Assembly (NCBI RefSeq): GCF_014268455.2
Contig: NZ_CP077085.1
Location: 1,178,001 to 1,242,000 of the forward strand
DNA length: 64,000 nucleotides
DNA from: Pseudomonas shahriarae
Lineage (GTDB): Bacteria; Pseudomonadota; Gammaproteobacteria; Pseudomonadales; Pseudomonadaceae
Reading direction: 5' to 3'
Under the pieces are notes generated by a model, which worked only from the letters and a program-made list of their open reading frames with translations, had not been told where the DNA came from and did not search any database. Position 1 is the first letter of the stretch. Every line of letters starts with the position of its first letter. Of the stretch, positions 17,502-28,550 are shown one piece after another. Position numbers and translations under genes: made by a program.

Positions 17502-17537
17502 GTATCTGTTGCAACGAGTACCCAGTACTCGGTTCCT

Positions 17538-18386
17538 TTAGAGCAGACTTTGCAGCTTGCGATGCAACATCGAAACGTTGCTTCCCTTTGCTACAAACCC
17601 TGTAAGGGTCTCTGTAAGAAGGGCCGAGACTTTATCAGCTTCAGCTTTGCTTGGGAAGCCCCCAAACACACAACTTCCAGTTCCGGTGAGTTTTGCTTCG
17701 GTAAATTTACCTAACAAATTCAATGCGTTACGTACATCTGGATAACGCCTTGCTACCACCGGTAAGCAGTCATTTCGACTGTTTCCCTTGGGAACGGGGC
17801 GCACTTTAATGGGAGAAGAGTTACGTGTCAACAACGGATCTGAAAAAATTTCTGCTGTACTTACAGATACTTGCGGAACAAGCACGACATACCACGGCTC
17901 TTCGGGGTCTACAGGGGTGAGTTTTTCCCCTACACCCTCAGCAAATGCGGCGTGTCCACGCACAAAAACCGGGACGTCGGCGCCCAGGGTCAGGCCCAGT
18001 GCGGCCAGGCGATCTTCATCCCAGCCAAGCTGCCACAAGTGATTGAGGCCGAGCAGGGTGGTCGCGGCATTCGAGCTGCCACCACCGATACCGCCACCCA
18101 TGGGCAGGATTTTGTCGATCCAGATATCAATGCCCAGCGGGCAACCGGATTGTTCCTGAAGTTTTTTTGCGGCCTTCACGATCAGGTTGCTGTCATGGGG
18201 CACGTCGGCAAATTCGGTGTGCAGCTGAATCACGCCATCGTCGCGCACGGCGAAGGTCATCTCATCGCCATAATCGAGAAACTGAAACAGCGTCTGCAAC
18301 TCGTGGTAGCCGTCTTCACGACGCCCGAGGATGTGCAGCATCAGATTGAGCTTGGCCGGGGAGGGCAGGGTCAGGCGTTCGCTCAT
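17538..18386 (-). CDS. ispE: 4-diphosphocytidyl-2-C-methyl-D-erythritol kinase
   Basis: Fourth enzyme of the MEP (non-mevalonate) isoprenoid pathway; phosphorylates CDP-ME. The 282-residue GHMP kinase has the N-terminal [20 protein letters not shown] motif and the ATP-binding [15 protein letters not shown] loop near 92-106. Length is typical. Its start lies 1 base after the lolB stop, forming the TPR-lolB-ispE unit seen in other pseudomonads. Confidence 0.97.
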   Translation of the reverse strand: MSERLTLPSPAKLNLMLHILGRREDGYHELQTLFQFLDYGDEMTFAVRDDGVIQLHTEFADVPHDSNLIVKAAKKLQEQSGCPLGIDIWIDKILPMGGGIGGGSSNAATTLLGLNHLWQLGWDEDRLAALGLTLGADVPVFVRGHAAFAEGVGEKLTPVDPEEPWYVVLVPQVSVSTAEIFSDPLLTRNSSPIKVRPVPKGNSRNDCLPVVARRYPDVRNALNLLGKFTEAKLTGTGSCVFGGFPSKAEADKVSALLTETLTGFVAKGSNVSMLHRKLQSLL

Positions 18387-18387
18387 G

Positions 18388-19005
18388 TCACTGCCCCAGC
18401 TTGCGTGGTTGCCAGTCCTTGATCACCAGCGTGACGTCAAGGTTGGAGCCGTGCAGCTTGATGCGTTCGGGCAGCCAGTAGCCGCTTTGTTCCACATAGC
18501 TGAGGTATTCGACCCGCCAGCCATCCTGCTCCAGGGTGGCCAGGCGGCTGTCGCCATTGAGGCTCAGACGGCTCTTGCTCTCGGGCGCGGGCAGGCCGCG
18601 AACCCACCAGACCAGATGGGAGACCGGCAGCTTCCAGCCGACCTGCTCTTCAAGCAAGGCTTCCGGCGATGGCGCTTCGTAGCGGCCCTGGTTGGCCACT
18701 TCCAGGCTCACTTGCCCCGGTCGACCGGTCAGGCGCGCAGCACCGCGACCCAGGGGGCCAGAAAGGCGGATGTCGTAATAGTCCTGGCGTTGCAGCCAGA
18801 ACAAGGTGCCGCTGCCCGAATCCTTCGGTGCGCGAACCCCGATCTTGCCTTCGATCTGCCAGCCATCAATGCTGCTGAGCTGATCCTTATGCTGTCGCCA
18901 CTGTGCCGGGTTGCCCTGGCCTTCGACGGACTCACGGGCACCGAAGCCCGCACAACCGGCGAGCAGGGCGATAAAACTGAAAACGATGGCGTGGCGCAAA
19001 AACAT
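18388..19005 (-). CDS. lolB: Outer-membrane lipoprotein receptor LolB
   Basis: Takes lipoproteins from the periplasmic carrier LolA and inserts them in the outer membrane; itself a lipoprotein. The 205-residue product has a signal with lipobox LLAGC (Cys18), then the LolB core with [14 protein letters not shown] and [17 protein letters not shown]. It is between the TPR lipoprotein gene and ispE with gaps of only a few bases. Confidence 0.95.
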   Translation of the reverse strand: MFLRHAIVFSFIALLAGCAGFGARESVEGQGNPAQWRQHKDQLSSIDGWQIEGKIGVRAPKDSGSGTLFWLQRQDYYDIRLSGPLGRGAARLTGRPGQVSLEVANQGRYEAPSPEALLEEQVGWKLPVSHLVWWVRGLPAPESKSRLSLNGDSRLATLEQDGWRVEYLSYVEQSGYWLPERIKLHGSNLDVTLVIKDWQPRKLGQ

Positions 19006-19009
19006 AGAA

Positions 19010-20734
19010 TTAAAGAGTCTCGGATCCGGTCAGGCGCTTGATGGTGCTGCGCAGGATAGGGCTGTCGGGTTGTTCCTTGAGGAACTTGCCCCAGATTTGT
19101 CGGGCTTCGCGTTGTTTGCCCTGGGCCCAGAGCACTTCGCCCAGGTGCGCGGCGACTTCCTGGTCGGGGAATCGCTCCAGGGCCTGGCGCAGCAGGCGTT
19201 CGGCTTCATCGAGGTTGCCCAGGCGGTAATTCACCCAGCCCAGGCTGTCGAGCACTGCCGGGTCTTCCGGGTTGAGCTGGTGCGCCTGTTCGATCAGAGC
19301 CTTGGCCTCGGCATAGCGCGTCGTACGGTCTGACAAGGTGTAACCCAGGGCGTTCAGTGCCATGGCATTGTCCGGGTCGCGCTTGATGATCAGGCGCAGG
19401 TCTTTTTCCATCTGCGCCAGGTCGTTGCGTTTTTCGGCCTGCATGGCGCGGGTGTACAGCAGGTTCAGGTCGTCGGGGTATTGCAGCAGGGCCTGGGCGA
19501 GGATTTTCCAGGCGCGCTCCCCCTGATTGTTGGCCGACAAGGTTTCGGCCTGGATCAGATACAGCTGGATGGCGTAGTCCGGCTCGGCATCGCGGGCGGC
19601 GGCCAGGCGTTTTTCGGCTTCGTCGGTGCGGCCGTTATTCATCAGGATATCGGCCTGGCGCAGTTGTGCCGGCAGATAGTCATTGCCGGGGCCGACCTGG
19701 GCGTACTCGATCAGCGCGCCTTGCGGGTCATCCCGTTCTTCGGCGATGCGCCCCAGGTTCAGGTGGGCCGAATCGACATGGCTTTCCCGCGCGATCAGGT
19801 CTTCCAGGTAGCCCTTGGCCTCTTCCCAGGCCTTGGCTTCCAGGCATACCAGCGCCAGGGAATAACGCAACTCGTCATCGTCCGGGTATTGCTGGACCAG
19901 GCTGGCGAACTCCACCTTGGCGTCTTCCATGCGGTCCTGTTCTACCAGCATGCGCGCATAAGTCAGGCGCAGACGCTTGTCGTCCGGATACTTCTTGATG
20001 CTTTTTTGCAGCAGCGGCAAGGCTTCCTTACCGCGGTTGAGGCTTTGCAGCAGGCGCGCGCGCAGCAGCAGCGGGGCGATCTCACCTTCTTCCGGCGGGT
20101 TTTGCTCCAGCAGCTTGAGGGCCGCCTGCGGTTCGTCATCCTGTTGCAGCAGCAGCGCCTTGCCAAATACCAGTTGGCCATTGCTCGGGTGCTTTTGCAG
20201 CAGGCGGTCGAAACTCTTCATCAGACCATCGCGGGTGTCCTGGTCGGTGTCGGCAGCAGACAGGGCGAGGAAGTCGAAATGGGTATCGCCCTTGCCCTGC
20301 AAGACTTTCTCCATATAGACCATGGAGTCGTCGTAGCGCCCGGCACGCGCCAACTGGATTGCCGCAGCGCGTTGGGCTTCGAGATCGTCCGGGGCGTTTT
20401 TCGCCCAGATCAGTGCGGTGTCCAGGGCGGCCTGGTCGGCGCCCAGGTATTCGGCGATGCGAAACGCGCGCTCGGAAATCCCCGGGTCCTGGGTGTTGAT
20501 GGCCTGGGTCACGTAGTTATCCAGGGCAATGTCGAAACGATTGCGCTGGCCGGCCAGCTCCGCGCTCAGCAGGCTGAACACCGTTTCTTCGCTGAACGAG
20601 GAATAAACCTTGGGCTTTTCAGGGGCGGGGGTGTTGTCTTCCACCGGCGCAGGACTCTGCGGCGATACGGGGGCCATGGACTGGCAGCCGCCTAGGAAGG
20701 CAAGGGCAAGGAGCAACGCGGAAGATCTATTCAT
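19010..20734 (-). CDS. Tetratricopeptide-repeat lipoprotein
   Basis: A 574-residue protein with a lipobox (LGGC, Cys17), a short proline-rich linker, then TPR-like helical repeats over almost the whole length. The C-terminal ones are clearest ([33 protein letters not shown]). It corresponds in position to PA4667 of P. aeruginosa, upstream of lolB. Such proteins are periplasmic-facing scaffolds; a specific role in the envelope is not established by the sequence. It is divergent from hemA across about 180 bases that should hold both promoters. Confidence 0.88.
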   Translation of the reverse strand: MNRSSALLLALAFLGGCQSMAPVSPQSPAPVEDNTPAPEKPKVYSSFSEETVFSLLSAELAGQRNRFDIALDNYVTQAINTQDPGISERAFRIAEYLGADQAALDTALIWAKNAPDDLEAQRAAAIQLARAGRYDDSMVYMEKVLQGKGDTHFDFLALSAADTDQDTRDGLMKSFDRLLQKHPSNGQLVFGKALLLQQDDEPQAALKLLEQNPPEEGEIAPLLLRARLLQSLNRGKEALPLLQKSIKKYPDDKRLRLTYARMLVEQDRMEDAKVEFASLVQQYPDDDELRYSLALVCLEAKAWEEAKGYLEDLIARESHVDSAHLNLGRIAEERDDPQGALIEYAQVGPGNDYLPAQLRQADILMNNGRTDEAEKRLAAARDAEPDYAIQLYLIQAETLSANNQGERAWKILAQALLQYPDDLNLLYTRAMQAEKRNDLAQMEKDLRLIIKRDPDNAMALNALGYTLSDRTTRYAEAKALIEQAHQLNPEDPAVLDSLGWVNYRLGNLDEAERLLRQALERFPDQEVAAHLGEVLWAQGKQREARQIWGKFLKEQPDSPILRSTIKRLTGSETL

Positions 20735-20916
20735 ATAGGAAGAGGACGACTAACCTGCGGTCGGATCATCATGACACAAGCCCTCGGCCAAACATAACCG
20801 AGTCTCAATTGGCGCCTTTATAGGCATAGGGCATTAGGACAATAGACGACGGTGGTTGTTCTGAATCAGTCGAAGTAGGACAATTGTCGGCTTCTCGACA
20901 TCATCAGCGATATTGA

Positions 20917-22206
20917 ATGGCCTTCCTTGCTCTGGGTATCAACCACAAGACTGCTTCTGTAGACGTCCGCGAGCGCGTGGCGTTTACCCCGGAGCAGTTG
21001 GTTGAGGCTTTGCAGCAGCTGTGCCGGCTCACCGACAGCCGCGAAGCTGCGATCCTTTCCACCTGCAACCGCAGCGAGCTCTATATAGAGCAGGAACATC
21101 TTTCGTCGGATGGGGTGCTGCGCTGGCTGGCTGATTACCACCATTTGAGCCTGGATGACCTGCGCGCCAGCGCTTATGTGCATGAAGATGATGCGGCAGT
21201 TCGTCACATGATGCGTGTGGCGTCCGGGCTCGATTCGCTGGTGTTGGGCGAACCGCAGATCCTCGGCCAGATGAAATCGGCCTACGCCGTAGCCCGCGAA
21301 GCCGGGACCGTGGGGCCGTTGTTGGGGCGTTTGTTCCAGGCCACTTTCAACTCGGCCAAACAGGTGCGCACTGATACGGCCATCGGTGAAAACCCGGTCT
21401 CCGTGGCGTTTGCCGCCGTCAGCCTGGCCAAGCAGATTTTCAGCGACCTGCAACGCAGCCAGGCCCTGCTGATCGGCGCGGGCGAGACCATCACCCTGGT
21501 CGCCCGGCACCTGCATGACCTGGGCGTGAAGCGCATCGTGGTGGCCAACCGGACCCTGGAGCGCGCCAGCATCCTGGCCGAAGAGTTCGGCGCCCACGCC
21601 GTGTTGCTGGCCGATATTCCGGCCGAACTGGTGCGCAGCGATATCGTCATCAGTTCCACCGCCAGCCAGTTGCCGATCCTCGGCAAGGGCGCAGTGGAAA
21701 GCGCCCTGAAACTGCGCAAGCACAAACCGATTTTCATGGTGGATATCGCCGTTCCCCGGGATATCGAGCCGGAAGTCGGCGAGTTGGACGACGTTTACCT
21801 CTATAGCGTCGACGATCTGCACGAAGTGGTCGCCGAAAACCTCAAGAGCCGCCAGGGCGCTGCCCAGGCGGCCGAGGAAATGGTCGCGATCGGCGCCGAT
21901 GACTTTATGGTGCGCCTGCGCGAGCTGGCCGCCGTGGATGTGCTCAAGGCCTATCGCCAACAGGGCGAGCGCTTGCGTGACGAAGAATTGATCAAGGCCC
22001 AGCGCCTGCTGGCCAATGGCGGCAACGCTGAAGACATTTTGATGCAATTGGCCCGTGGCCTTACCAACAAGCTGTTGCATGCTCCCAGCGTACAGCTTAA
22101 AAAACTGACAGCCGAAGGCCGCCTCGATGCGCTGGCCATGGCCCAGGAACTCTTTGCCCTCGGAGAGGGCGCGTCAGACAGCTCTTCGGATAAAAAACCG
22201 CAATGA
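20917..22206 (+). CDS. hemA: Glutamyl-tRNA reductase
   Basis: First enzyme of C5 haem synthesis: reduces glutamyl-tRNA(Glu) to glutamate-1-semialdehyde with NADPH. The 429-residue product has the catalytic Cys50 in STCNRSELY, an NADPH-binding domain with LLIGAGETI near 188-196, and a C-terminal dimerisation helix domain. Its stop overlaps the prfA start as ATGA. The hemA-prfA-prmC order is widely conserved. Confidence 0.97.
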   Translation: MAFLALGINHKTASVDVRERVAFTPEQLVEALQQLCRLTDSREAAILSTCNRSELYIEQEHLSSDGVLRWLADYHHLSLDDLRASAYVHEDDAAVRHMMRVASGLDSLVLGEPQILGQMKSAYAVAREAGTVGPLLGRLFQATFNSAKQVRTDTAIGENPVSVAFAAVSLAKQIFSDLQRSQALLIGAGETITLVARHLHDLGVKRIVVANRTLERASILAEEFGAHAVLLADIPAELVRSDIVISSTASQLPILGKGAVESALKLRKHKPIFMVDIAVPRDIEPEVGELDDVYLYSVDDLHEVVAENLKSRQGAAQAAEEMVAIGADDFMVRLRELAAVDVLKAYRQQGERLRDEELIKAQRLLANGGNAEDILMQLARGLTNKLLHAPSVQLKKLTAEGRLDALAMAQELFALGEGASDSSSDKKPQ

Positions 22207-23285
22207 AAGCGTCACTGCTCAATAAACTGGACGTGCTCCAGGACCGTTTCGAAGAACTGACTGCCTTGCTCGGCGATGGCGAGGTTATTTCCGATCAGAC
22301 CAAGTTCCGTGCCTATTCCAAGGAATACGCCGAAGTTGAGCCGATTGTCACCACCTATTCGCAACTGCTCAAAGTGCAGGCCGACCTCGAAGGTGCCCAG
22401 GCACTGCTCAAGGACAGCGACCCGGACATGCGTGAAATGGCCGTGGAAGAAGTCCGCGAAGCCAAAGATAAGCTCATCGAGTTGGAGGGCGACCTGCAAC
22501 GCATGTTGCTGCCCAAAGACCCCAACGACGGGCGCAACGTATTCCTGGAAATCCGCGCCGGTACTGGCGGTGACGAGGCGGCGATCTTCTCCGGCGACCT
22601 GTTCCGCATGTATTCGCGCTATGCCGAGCGGCGCGGCTGGCGCGTGGAAATCCTCTCGGAGAACGAAGGGGAGCACGGCGGCTACAAGGAAATCATTGCC
22701 CGGGTCGAAGGCGAGAACGTCTACGGCAAGCTGAAATTCGAGTCCGGCGTGCACCGCGTACAGCGTGTGCCCGCCACCGAATCCCAGGGCCGTATCCATA
22801 CCTCGGCCTGCACCGTGGCGGTATTGCCCGAGCCGGACGAGCAGGAAGCCATTGAAATCAACCCGGCAGACTTGCGGGTCGACACTTACCGCTCGTCGGG
22901 CGCCGGTGGCCAGCACGTCAACAAGACCGACTCGGCGATCCGCATCACCCACTTGCCGTCCGGCATTGTGGTGGAGTGCCAGGAAGAACGCTCCCAGCAC
23001 AAGAACCGTGCGCGGGCCATGTCCTGGTTGTCGGCCAAGCTCAACGACCAGCAGACCAGCGCCGCCGCCAACGCCATTGCCAGTGAGCGCAAGTTGCTGG
23101 TGGGCTCGGGTGACCGTTCCGAACGCATTCGCACCTATAACTACGCCCAGGGCCGGGTTACCGACCATCGGGTCAACCTGACCCTGTATTCCCTGGACGA
23201 GATCCTTGCCGGTGGCGTGGACGCAGTGATCGAGCCGTTGCTCGCCGAATACCAGGCGGACCAACTGGCCGCGATAGGTGAATAA
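22203..23285 (+). CDS. prfA: Peptide chain release factor 1
   Basis: Recognises UAA and UAG stop codons and triggers peptide release. The 360-residue sequence has the GGQ catalytic motif in [17 protein letters not shown] near 233-237 and the PXT-type codon-reading motif ([12 protein letters not shown]) near 190. Standard length. Directly followed by prmC, which methylates the glutamine of GGQ. Confidence 0.98.
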   Translation: MKASLLNKLDVLQDRFEELTALLGDGEVISDQTKFRAYSKEYAEVEPIVTTYSQLLKVQADLEGAQALLKDSDPDMREMAVEEVREAKDKLIELEGDLQRMLLPKDPNDGRNVFLEIRAGTGGDEAAIFSGDLFRMYSRYAERRGWRVEILSENEGEHGGYKEIIARVEGENVYGKLKFESGVHRVQRVPATESQGRIHTSACTVAVLPEPDEQEAIEINPADLRVDTYRSSGAGGQHVNKTDSAIRITHLPSGIVVECQEERSQHKNRARAMSWLSAKLNDQQTSAAANAIASERKLLVGSGDRSERIRTYNYAQGRVTDHRVNLTLYSLDEILAGGVDAVIEPLLAEYQADQLAAIGE

Positions 23286-24116
23286 ATGACCATTATTGCC
23301 AGCTTGCTGCGCGCCGCCGACCTGCCGGACTCGCCTACCGCGCGCCTGGATGTGGAGTTGTTGCTGGCCGCTGCCTTGGGCAAGTCCCGCAGTTACCTAC
23401 ACACCTGGCCGGAAAAAATCGTCAGCAGCGAAGACGCGCTGCGCTTTGCCGACTACCTGCAACGTCGCCGCAGCGGCGAGCCGGTGGCCTATATCCTCGG
23501 CCAGCAAGGTTTCTGGAAGCTTGACCTGGAAGTCGCGCCGCACACCCTGATCCCGCGCCCGGACACCGAACTGCTGGTGGAAGCGGCCCTGGAGTTGTTG
23601 CCCGCGACCCCGGCCAATGTCCTCGACCTGGGCACTGGCAGCGGCGCCATCGCCCTGGCCCTGGCCAGCGAGCGCCCGGCCTGGCGCGTGACGGCGGTGG
23701 ATCGCGTGCTGGAAGCCGTGGCCCTGGCCGAGCGCAATCGCCAGCGCCTGCACCTGGATAACGTCACGGTGCTCAATAGTCACTGGTTCAGCGCCCTCAA
23801 AGATCACACCTATCACCTGATCATCAGCAACCCGCCCTATATTGCCGACAGCGATCCGCACCTGGCGGCGGGCGATGTGCGTTTCGAGCCGGCCAGCGCA
23901 TTGGTGGCCGGCCACGACGGCCTGGACGACCTGCGCCTGATCATCGCCCAGGCGCCGCAGCACCTGGAGGCCGCTGGCTGGTTGTTGCTCGAGCATGGTT
24001 ACGACCAGGCTCCGGCCGTGCGCGACCTGCTGCTGGCGCAAGGTTTCGAAGAGGTCCACAGCCGTATCGACCTCGGCGGCCATGAGCGCATCAGCCTGGG
24101 ACGCCGGCCGTGCTGA
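23286..24116 (+). CDS. prmC: Release factor glutamine methyltransferase
   Basis: SAM-dependent enzyme that methylates the GGQ glutamine of RF1 and RF2. The 276-residue product has an N-terminal helical domain, the SAM-binding LDLGTGSGAIALALA near 117 and the catalytic NPPY motif (IISNPPYI) near 182. The start follows the prfA stop without a gap; the stop overlaps the next gene by 7 bases. Confidence 0.97.
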   Translation: MTIIASLLRAADLPDSPTARLDVELLLAAALGKSRSYLHTWPEKIVSSEDALRFADYLQRRRSGEPVAYILGQQGFWKLDLEVAPHTLIPRPDTELLVEAALELLPATPANVLDLGTGSGAIALALASERPAWRVTAVDRVLEAVALAERNRQRLHLDNVTVLNSHWFSALKDHTYHLIISNPPYIADSDPHLAAGDVRFEPASALVAGHDGLDDLRLIIAQAPQHLEAAGWLLLEHGYDQAPAVRDLLLAQGFEEVHSRIDLGGHERISLGRRPC

Positions 24117-24865
24117 CCGATCAGGAGCTGTTGCGCTACAGCCGGCAGATCCTGTTGCAACAGGTCGATATCGACGGCCAGTTACGCCTGAAAAACAGCC
24201 GCGTGCTGATTGTCGGCCTTGGCGGCCTGGGCGCTCCGGTGGCCTTGTACCTGGCAGCGGCTGGCGTCGGTGAGCTGCATCTGGCGGACTTTGACACCGT
24301 CGACCTGACCAACCTGCAACGCCAGATCATCCACGACACCGACAGCATCGGCCTGAGCAAGGTCGATTCCGCCATCGGCCGCTTGAGCGCGATCAACCCC
24401 GAGATCCGACTGATTGCCCACCGCACGGCGCTGGACGCTGATTCGTTGGCCGCCGCTGTGTCCAATGTGGACCTGGTGCTCGACTGCTGTGACAACTTCG
24501 CCACCCGCGAAGCGGTGAACGCGGCGTGCGTGGCAGCTGGCAAGCCCCTGGTCAGCGGCGCGGCGATTCGCCTCGAAGGCCAGCTCTCGGTGTTTGATCC
24601 GCGGCGTCCGGAAAGCCCGTGCTACCACTGCTTATATGGGCACGGCAGCGATACCGAGCTGACCTGCAGCGAAGCCGGCGTCGTCGGCCCGCTGGTGGGG
24701 TTGGTCGGCAGCCTGCAAGCCCTGGAAGCCCTGAAGCTGCTGGCTGGCTTTGGCACACCGCTGGTTGGGCGCCTGCTGTTGATCGACGCCCTGGGCACAC
24801 GTTTTCGCGAACTGCGGGTCAAGCGCGATCCCGGTTGCAGCGTCTGCGGCAGCCAGCATGGTTAA
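24110..24865 (+). CDS. moeB: HesA/MoeB/ThiF-family adenylyltransferase
   Basis: E1-like enzyme that adenylates the C-terminal glycine of a small sulfur carrier such as MoaD. The 251-residue product has the nucleotide-binding [21 protein letters not shown] segment near 31-50, the catalytic aspartate region DCCDNFATR near 127, and two CxxC-type zinc pairs (CYHC and CSVC). It starts at GTG 24110. In pseudomonads this gene between prmC and murI is called moeB; ThiF activity cannot be excluded. Confidence 0.88.
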   Translation: MLTDQELLRYSRQILLQQVDIDGQLRLKNSRVLIVGLGGLGAPVALYLAAAGVGELHLADFDTVDLTNLQRQIIHDTDSIGLSKVDSAIGRLSAINPEIRLIAHRTALDADSLAAAVSNVDLVLDCCDNFATREAVNAACVAAGKPLVSGAAIRLEGQLSVFDPRRPESPCYHCLYGHGSDTELTCSEAGVVGPLVGLVGSLQALEALKLLAGFGTPLVGRLLLIDALGTRFRELRVKRDPGCSVCGSQHG

Positions 24866-25652
24866 GGATGCACCGATTGGTGTGTTCGACTCCGGCGTTG
24901 GCGGCCTGTCGGTGCTGGACGAAATTCATCGTTTATTGCCCCATGAGTCGCTGCTGTACGTGGCGGATTGCGGGCATATCCCCTACGGCGAGAAAACCCC
25001 GGCGTTCATTCGCGAACGTTCGCGGGTGGTCGCGGAGTTTTTCCGCGAGCAGGGCGCCAAGGCCTTTGTGATCGCCTGCAACACGGCAACCGTAGCCGCG
25101 GTTGCGGACTTGCGTATTGATTATCCGGATTGGCCCCTGGTGGGCATGGAGCCGGCAGTCAAACCAGCCGCCGCCGCGACCCGCAGCGGGGTGATCGGGG
25201 TGCTCGCCACCACGGGCACCCTGCAAAGCGCCAAGTTCGCCGCGTTACTGGACCGCTTTGCCAGCGATGTGCGGGTGGTCACCCAACCCTGTCCGGGGCT
25301 GGTGGAGTTGATCGAGGCCGGCGACCTGGGCAGCCCGGCGCTGCGCCAGTTGTTGCAGGGGTACGTCACGCCGCTGGTCGAGGCCGGGTGCGACACCATC
25401 ATCCTCGGTTGCACTCATTATCCTTTCCTCAAGCCATTGCTGGCGACGATGCTGCCACCGACGGTCATCCTGATCGACACCGGGGCGGCCGTGGCGCGTC
25501 AGTTGCAGCGTCTGCTGGGCGAGCGCCAACTGCTGGCCGAGGGCAATCCTCGGGCTGCGCAGTTCTGGACCAGCGGTGATCCGCAGCATCTAAGAAATAT
25601 CCTACCCACACTGTGGAAGTTCAGCGGCGTTGTGCGAAGCTTCGGCCTGTGA
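24858..25652 (+). CDS. murI: Glutamate racemase
   Basis: Makes D-glutamate for peptidoglycan. The 264-residue product has both catalytic cysteines, in [11 protein letters not shown] (about residue 75) and LGCTHYPFL (about 186), and the N-terminal [13 protein letters not shown] motif. It overlaps moeB by 8 bases and is the last gene of the hemA unit. Confidence 0.97.
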   Translation: MVKDAPIGVFDSGVGGLSVLDEIHRLLPHESLLYVADCGHIPYGEKTPAFIRERSRVVAEFFREQGAKAFVIACNTATVAAVADLRIDYPDWPLVGMEPAVKPAAAATRSGVIGVLATTGTLQSAKFAALLDRFASDVRVVTQPCPGLVELIEAGDLGSPALRQLLQGYVTPLVEAGCDTIILGCTHYPFLKPLLATMLPPTVILIDTGAAVARQLQRLLGERQLLAEGNPRAAQFWTSGDPQHLRNILPTLWKFSGVVRSFGL

Positions 25653-25765
25653 AAAATTCGTGAAATAGCGGGTTTTTTAGCTGAACTTCTGCGTAGTCCG
25701 TGATTTCTATAGCTCTTGATTAGCGGTACACAACCATACAACTTCGTTTGGAAAGGATGTTTCTT

Positions 25766-26284
25766 ATGAAGCGCTTGTTCTATTTGGCTGCGATTGCAGC
25801 CGCTGTGTTGGGACACTCGGTTTCGGCCCAGGCTGCCGGCCTGGAGTTTGCGGTAGGGCATACCAGCGATTCGACCATGACTTATCGTCTGGGCCTGCAA
25901 TCGGACTGGGACAAGAGCTGGTGGCAGAGCGATGTGGGGCGCCTGACCGGCTACTGGAGCGGCGCTTATACCTTCTGGGACGGTGATGAGCGGGCGAGTG
26001 TCAGCAGCCTGTCGTTTTCGCCGGTGTTTGTGTACGAATTCGCCGGCGAGTCGGTGAAACCCTATATCGAAGCGGGGATCGGTGTGGCGCTGTTCTCACG
26101 CACCCGGATCGAGGACAACAACATCGGCGGGGCCTTCCAGTTCGAAGACCGCCTGGGCTTCGGCTTGCGTTTTGCCGGCGGGCATCAGGTGGGGATCCGT
26201 GCCACGCACTATTCCAACGCAGGCATCAGTAGTCACAACGATGGTATCGAGAGCTATTCGTTGAACTACACCCTGCCGCTCTGA
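25766..26284 (+). CDS. pagL: PagL-type lipid A 3-O-deacylase
   Basis: Outer-membrane beta-barrel esterase that removes the 3-O acyl chain of lipid A. I start at ATG 25766 (AAAGGA 8 bases upstream); an earlier TTG lacks support. The 172-residue precursor has a signal ending about AQAA (residue 24). His148, Ser150 and Glu162 have exactly the spacing of the catalytic His126, Ser128 and Glu140 of mature P. aeruginosa PagL, and the chain ends in an aromatic beta strand. P. aeruginosa pagL (PA4661) is also next to murI. Confidence 0.9.
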   Translation: MKRLFYLAAIAAAVLGHSVSAQAAGLEFAVGHTSDSTMTYRLGLQSDWDKSWWQSDVGRLTGYWSGAYTFWDGDERASVSSLSFSPVFVYEFAGESVKPYIEAGIGVALFSRTRIEDNNIGGAFQFEDRLGFGLRFAGGHQVGIRATHYSNAGISSHNDGIESYSLNYTLPL

Positions 26285-26323
26285 TATTCCCCGGCACAGC
26301 AGAGCCCATGTGGAAGCCGGGCT

Positions 26324-26421
26324 TGTGTGGGAGTCGGGCTTGCCCGCGATGCAGATGGCTCGGTGCTTCAGACAAACCGAAGTGATGCTATCGCAGGCAA
26401 GCCCACATAAGCCCGCTCCCC
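26324..26421. repeat. REP-type inverted pair
   Basis: TGTGTGGGAGTCGGGCTTGC... and, about 50 bases on, an inverted copy reading CGCAGGCAAGCCC...CCCGCTCCC. This is the usual GTGGGAG/GGCTTGC REP unit of fluorescent pseudomonads. It sits between convergent pagL and the YkgJ-family gene and may act as the transcript end for both. Confidence 0.8.
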
Positions 26422-26446
26422 CATTTGAGCTCGGCAGTTTTCACGG

Positions 26447-26752
26447 TCAGCGGTAGACCGTCGCAATCCCCTGGCGCTCTTCAAGGCACTCCGGCGCGCC
26501 CATCTCGAACTCCCGGCAAATCAGCGGTCGCTTCTCATAGATGGTGCACATCATCGTGTCGCGATCCAGCGCCGCGCACCAGCCGTCGTCCAGGCGCAGC
26601 ATGACTTCGCCGCCCCAATCGTCCGTGTCGATAAAGCGATCAGGCACGCCGGTGTCGGTGATCAACATGACTTCCAGTTGGCAGCAGCAAGCTGCACACG
26701 TGGAGCACGTCACGGCGGGTTCGGCGATTTGAATGTGGGGAATGGTGGTCAT
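26447..26752 (-). CDS. YkgJ-family cysteine cluster protein
   Basis: A 101-residue protein with many cysteines: CSTCAACCC near 16-24, then single Cys at the DGWCAALD, MMCTIY, LICREFE and PECLEE segments. This is the pattern of the YkgJ/zinc- or iron-chelating cluster family, whose function is unknown. It follows the DUF2878 gene by about 55 bases on the same strand and may be read from the same long operon. Confidence 0.85.
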   Translation of the reverse strand: MTTIPHIQIAEPAVTCSTCAACCCQLEVMLITDTGVPDRFIDTDDWGGEVMLRLDDGWCAALDRDTMMCTIYEKRPLICREFEMGAPECLEERQGIATVYR

Positions 26753-26806
26753 AGGCGCGCAGTGTAAGGCAAGCCGGTCGGGCGCGTGTGAAAGCTCTGA
26801 CGGACG

Positions 26807-27286
26807 TCAGCGCGCGAGCCGGTGCAGGCCAGGAAATACCACAGCCCACAGCAGTGCGATGGCCGCCAGGGTCGGGGCCGTGGCAAACCCGAAGCTCACG
26901 CCTGCCAACTGGCTACCGGCGTAGTACGACAGCGGCCCGCCCACTGCTCCCAGCAGGCTTGCGCGCCACCAGGGCCGGGCGCTCCAGGCCAGGCAGTGGC
27001 GCAAGGTAGTCGCCAGCAGCGCCCACAGCAAGATCAACCACAGAGGAATCAACGGGCCTGGATCACTGAATTCAAACACACCGGCCGTGCGCAACAGCGT
27101 GTCGAGCAGGGTGCCCAGCACGGTCACGCTCAAGATCAACCGCCCTTCAACGGCCCACGAAGTTATCCACAGCAGGTGGATCGCCAGCACGCCCAGCCCG
27201 AGCAATAACCACAGGCTGTCGCCACCCATCACACAGGCAAACCAGCCGCACTGGAACAGCGCGGCATTGGCCAGGTTTTTAAGCAT
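26807..27286 (-). CDS. DUF2878 membrane protein
   Basis: A 159-residue, very hydrophobic protein with about five predicted membrane helices (for example WLLLGLGVLAIHLLWI and LIPLWLILLWALLA). It matches the DUF2878 family, which has no assigned reaction. Genes of this family recur beside cfa, DUF1365 and photolyase genes. Its ATG overlaps the end of the cfa-like gene by 8 bases, so it is translated as part of the photolyase operon. Confidence 0.82.
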   Translation of the reverse strand: MLKNLANAALFQCGWFACVMGGDSLWLLLGLGVLAIHLLWITSWAVEGRLILSVTVLGTLLDTLLRTAGVFEFSDPGPLIPLWLILLWALLATTLRHCLAWSARPWWRASLLGAVGGPLSYYAGSQLAGVSFGFATAPTLAAIALLWAVVFPGLHRLAR

Positions 27287-28550
27287 TGAAGCGCCCGAGC
27301 AGTGGTTGTGTCACCGCGCCAGGTTTGGCCAGCAGCAATTGCGCGGTGCCGATGGTGCGTTCCATAAAACCACCTTCGCAGTAGCACAGGTAGAACTCCC
27401 ACAACCGCAGGAAGTATTCGTCGTAGCCCAGTTCCGTGAGGCGGCCATGGGCACGGCGAAAATTCTCATGCCACAAGCGCAGGGTTCGCGCGTAATGCAG
27501 GCCGAAGTCTTCCATGTGCAGCAGGTTCATATCGGTGTCGCGACTGACGATCTGCAACATCTTCTGTACACAGGGCAGGGCGCCACCGGGGAAAATGTAG
27601 CGCTGGATAAAGTCGACGCTGCTCTTGGCCTGTTCATAGCGTTGTTCGCGGATGGTGATGGCCTGCAGCAGCATCAGCCCGTCGCTCTTGAGCAAGTGCG
27701 CGCATTGCTTGAAGTAGGTGGGCAGGAAACGATGACCCACGGCCTCGATCATTTCAATGGACACCAGTTTGTCGTACTGCCCGCTCAAGTCGCGGTAGTC
27801 CTGCAACAGCAATGTCACCTGATTCTGCAAACCCAGGGCCTGGATGCGCTGTTCGGTGTAGGCAAACTGCTCTTTGGACAAGGTGGTCGTGGTGACCCGG
27901 CAGCCATACTGCTGCGCCGCGTACAGGGCCATGCTGCCCCAGCCGGTGCCGATTTCCAGCAGGTGGTCCGAAGGCTTGAGCGCGAGTTTCTGGCAGATAC
28001 GTTCGAGCTTGTTGAGCTGCGCCTGTTCCAGGGTGTCGTCGGCGGTGAGGAACTGCGCCGCCGAATACATCATGGTCGGGTCGAGAAACTCCTGGAACAG
28101 GTCGTTGCCCAGGTCGTAGTGAGCAGCGATGTTCTTTTGCGAGCCCTTGCGGGTATTGCGGTTGAGCCAGTGCAGGCCCTGGGTGAATGGGCGGGCCAAC
28201 TTGGCCAGGCCGCCTTCCAGGGCATCCAGTACCTCAAGGTTGCTGACCATCACCCGCACCACCGCGGTCAGGTCCGGGCTACTCCAGTAACCATGAATAA
28301 ACGCCTCGCCGGCGCCGATGGAACCGTTGGCGGCTACCAGGCCCCACACCGCCGGGTCGAGGATCTGGATTTCCCCCAGCAAGTGCGCCTCCCGTGCGCC
28401 GAACACCTGGCGCTCACCGTCCTCGACCACCACCAGTTGGCCGTGACGCAGGTTGCCGAGTTGACGCAGCACGGCCTTGCGCAACAACGCGCCGGTCAGG
28501 CCATTGACGTTCAGGCGATTGGATTTGACCGATAAGCTAGGGGATTTCAT
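27279..28550 (-). CDS. cfa: Cyclopropane-fatty-acyl-phospholipid synthase family methyltransferase
   Basis: SAM-dependent enzyme acting on unsaturated acyl chains of membrane lipids. The start ATG 28550 overlaps the end of the DUF1365 gene; the product has 423 residues. The SAM site LLEIGTGWGSMALYAAQQYGC (near 187) and the later QYIFPGG-type segment (RYIFPGGALP) and YARTLRLW motif are those of Cfa. Many pseudomonads have a separate housekeeping cfa; this operon copy, with DUF1365 and an FAD oxidoreductase, resembles the CfaA-type proteins of the singlet-oxygen (RpoE-ChrR) regulon of Rhodobacter. The exact lipid product is unknown. Confidence 0.9.
   Translation of the reverse strand: MKSPSLSVKSNRLNVNGLTGALLRKAVLRQLGNLRHGQLVVVEDGERQVFGAREAHLLGEIQILDPAVWGLVAANGSIGAGEAFIHGYWSSPDLTAVVRVMVSNLEVLDALEGGLAKLARPFTQGLHWLNRNTRKGSQKNIAAHYDLGNDLFQEFLDPTMMYSAAQFLTADDTLEQAQLNKLERICQKLALKPSDHLLEIGTGWGSMALYAAQQYGCRVTTTTLSKEQFAYTEQRIQALGLQNQVTLLLQDYRDLSGQYDKLVSIEMIEAVGHRFLPTYFKQCAHLLKSDGLMLLQAITIREQRYEQAKSSVDFIQRYIFPGGALPCVQKMLQIVSRDTDMNLLHMEDFGLHYARTLRLWHENFRRAHGRLTELGYDEYFLRLWEFYLCYCEGGFMERTIGTAQLLLAKPGAVTQPLLGRFNA

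Noticed and set aside
19481..20695. 404-residue + strand frame
   Set aside because: Antisense to the TPR lipoprotein gene; composition is Gln/Val/Ala-rich without any motif.
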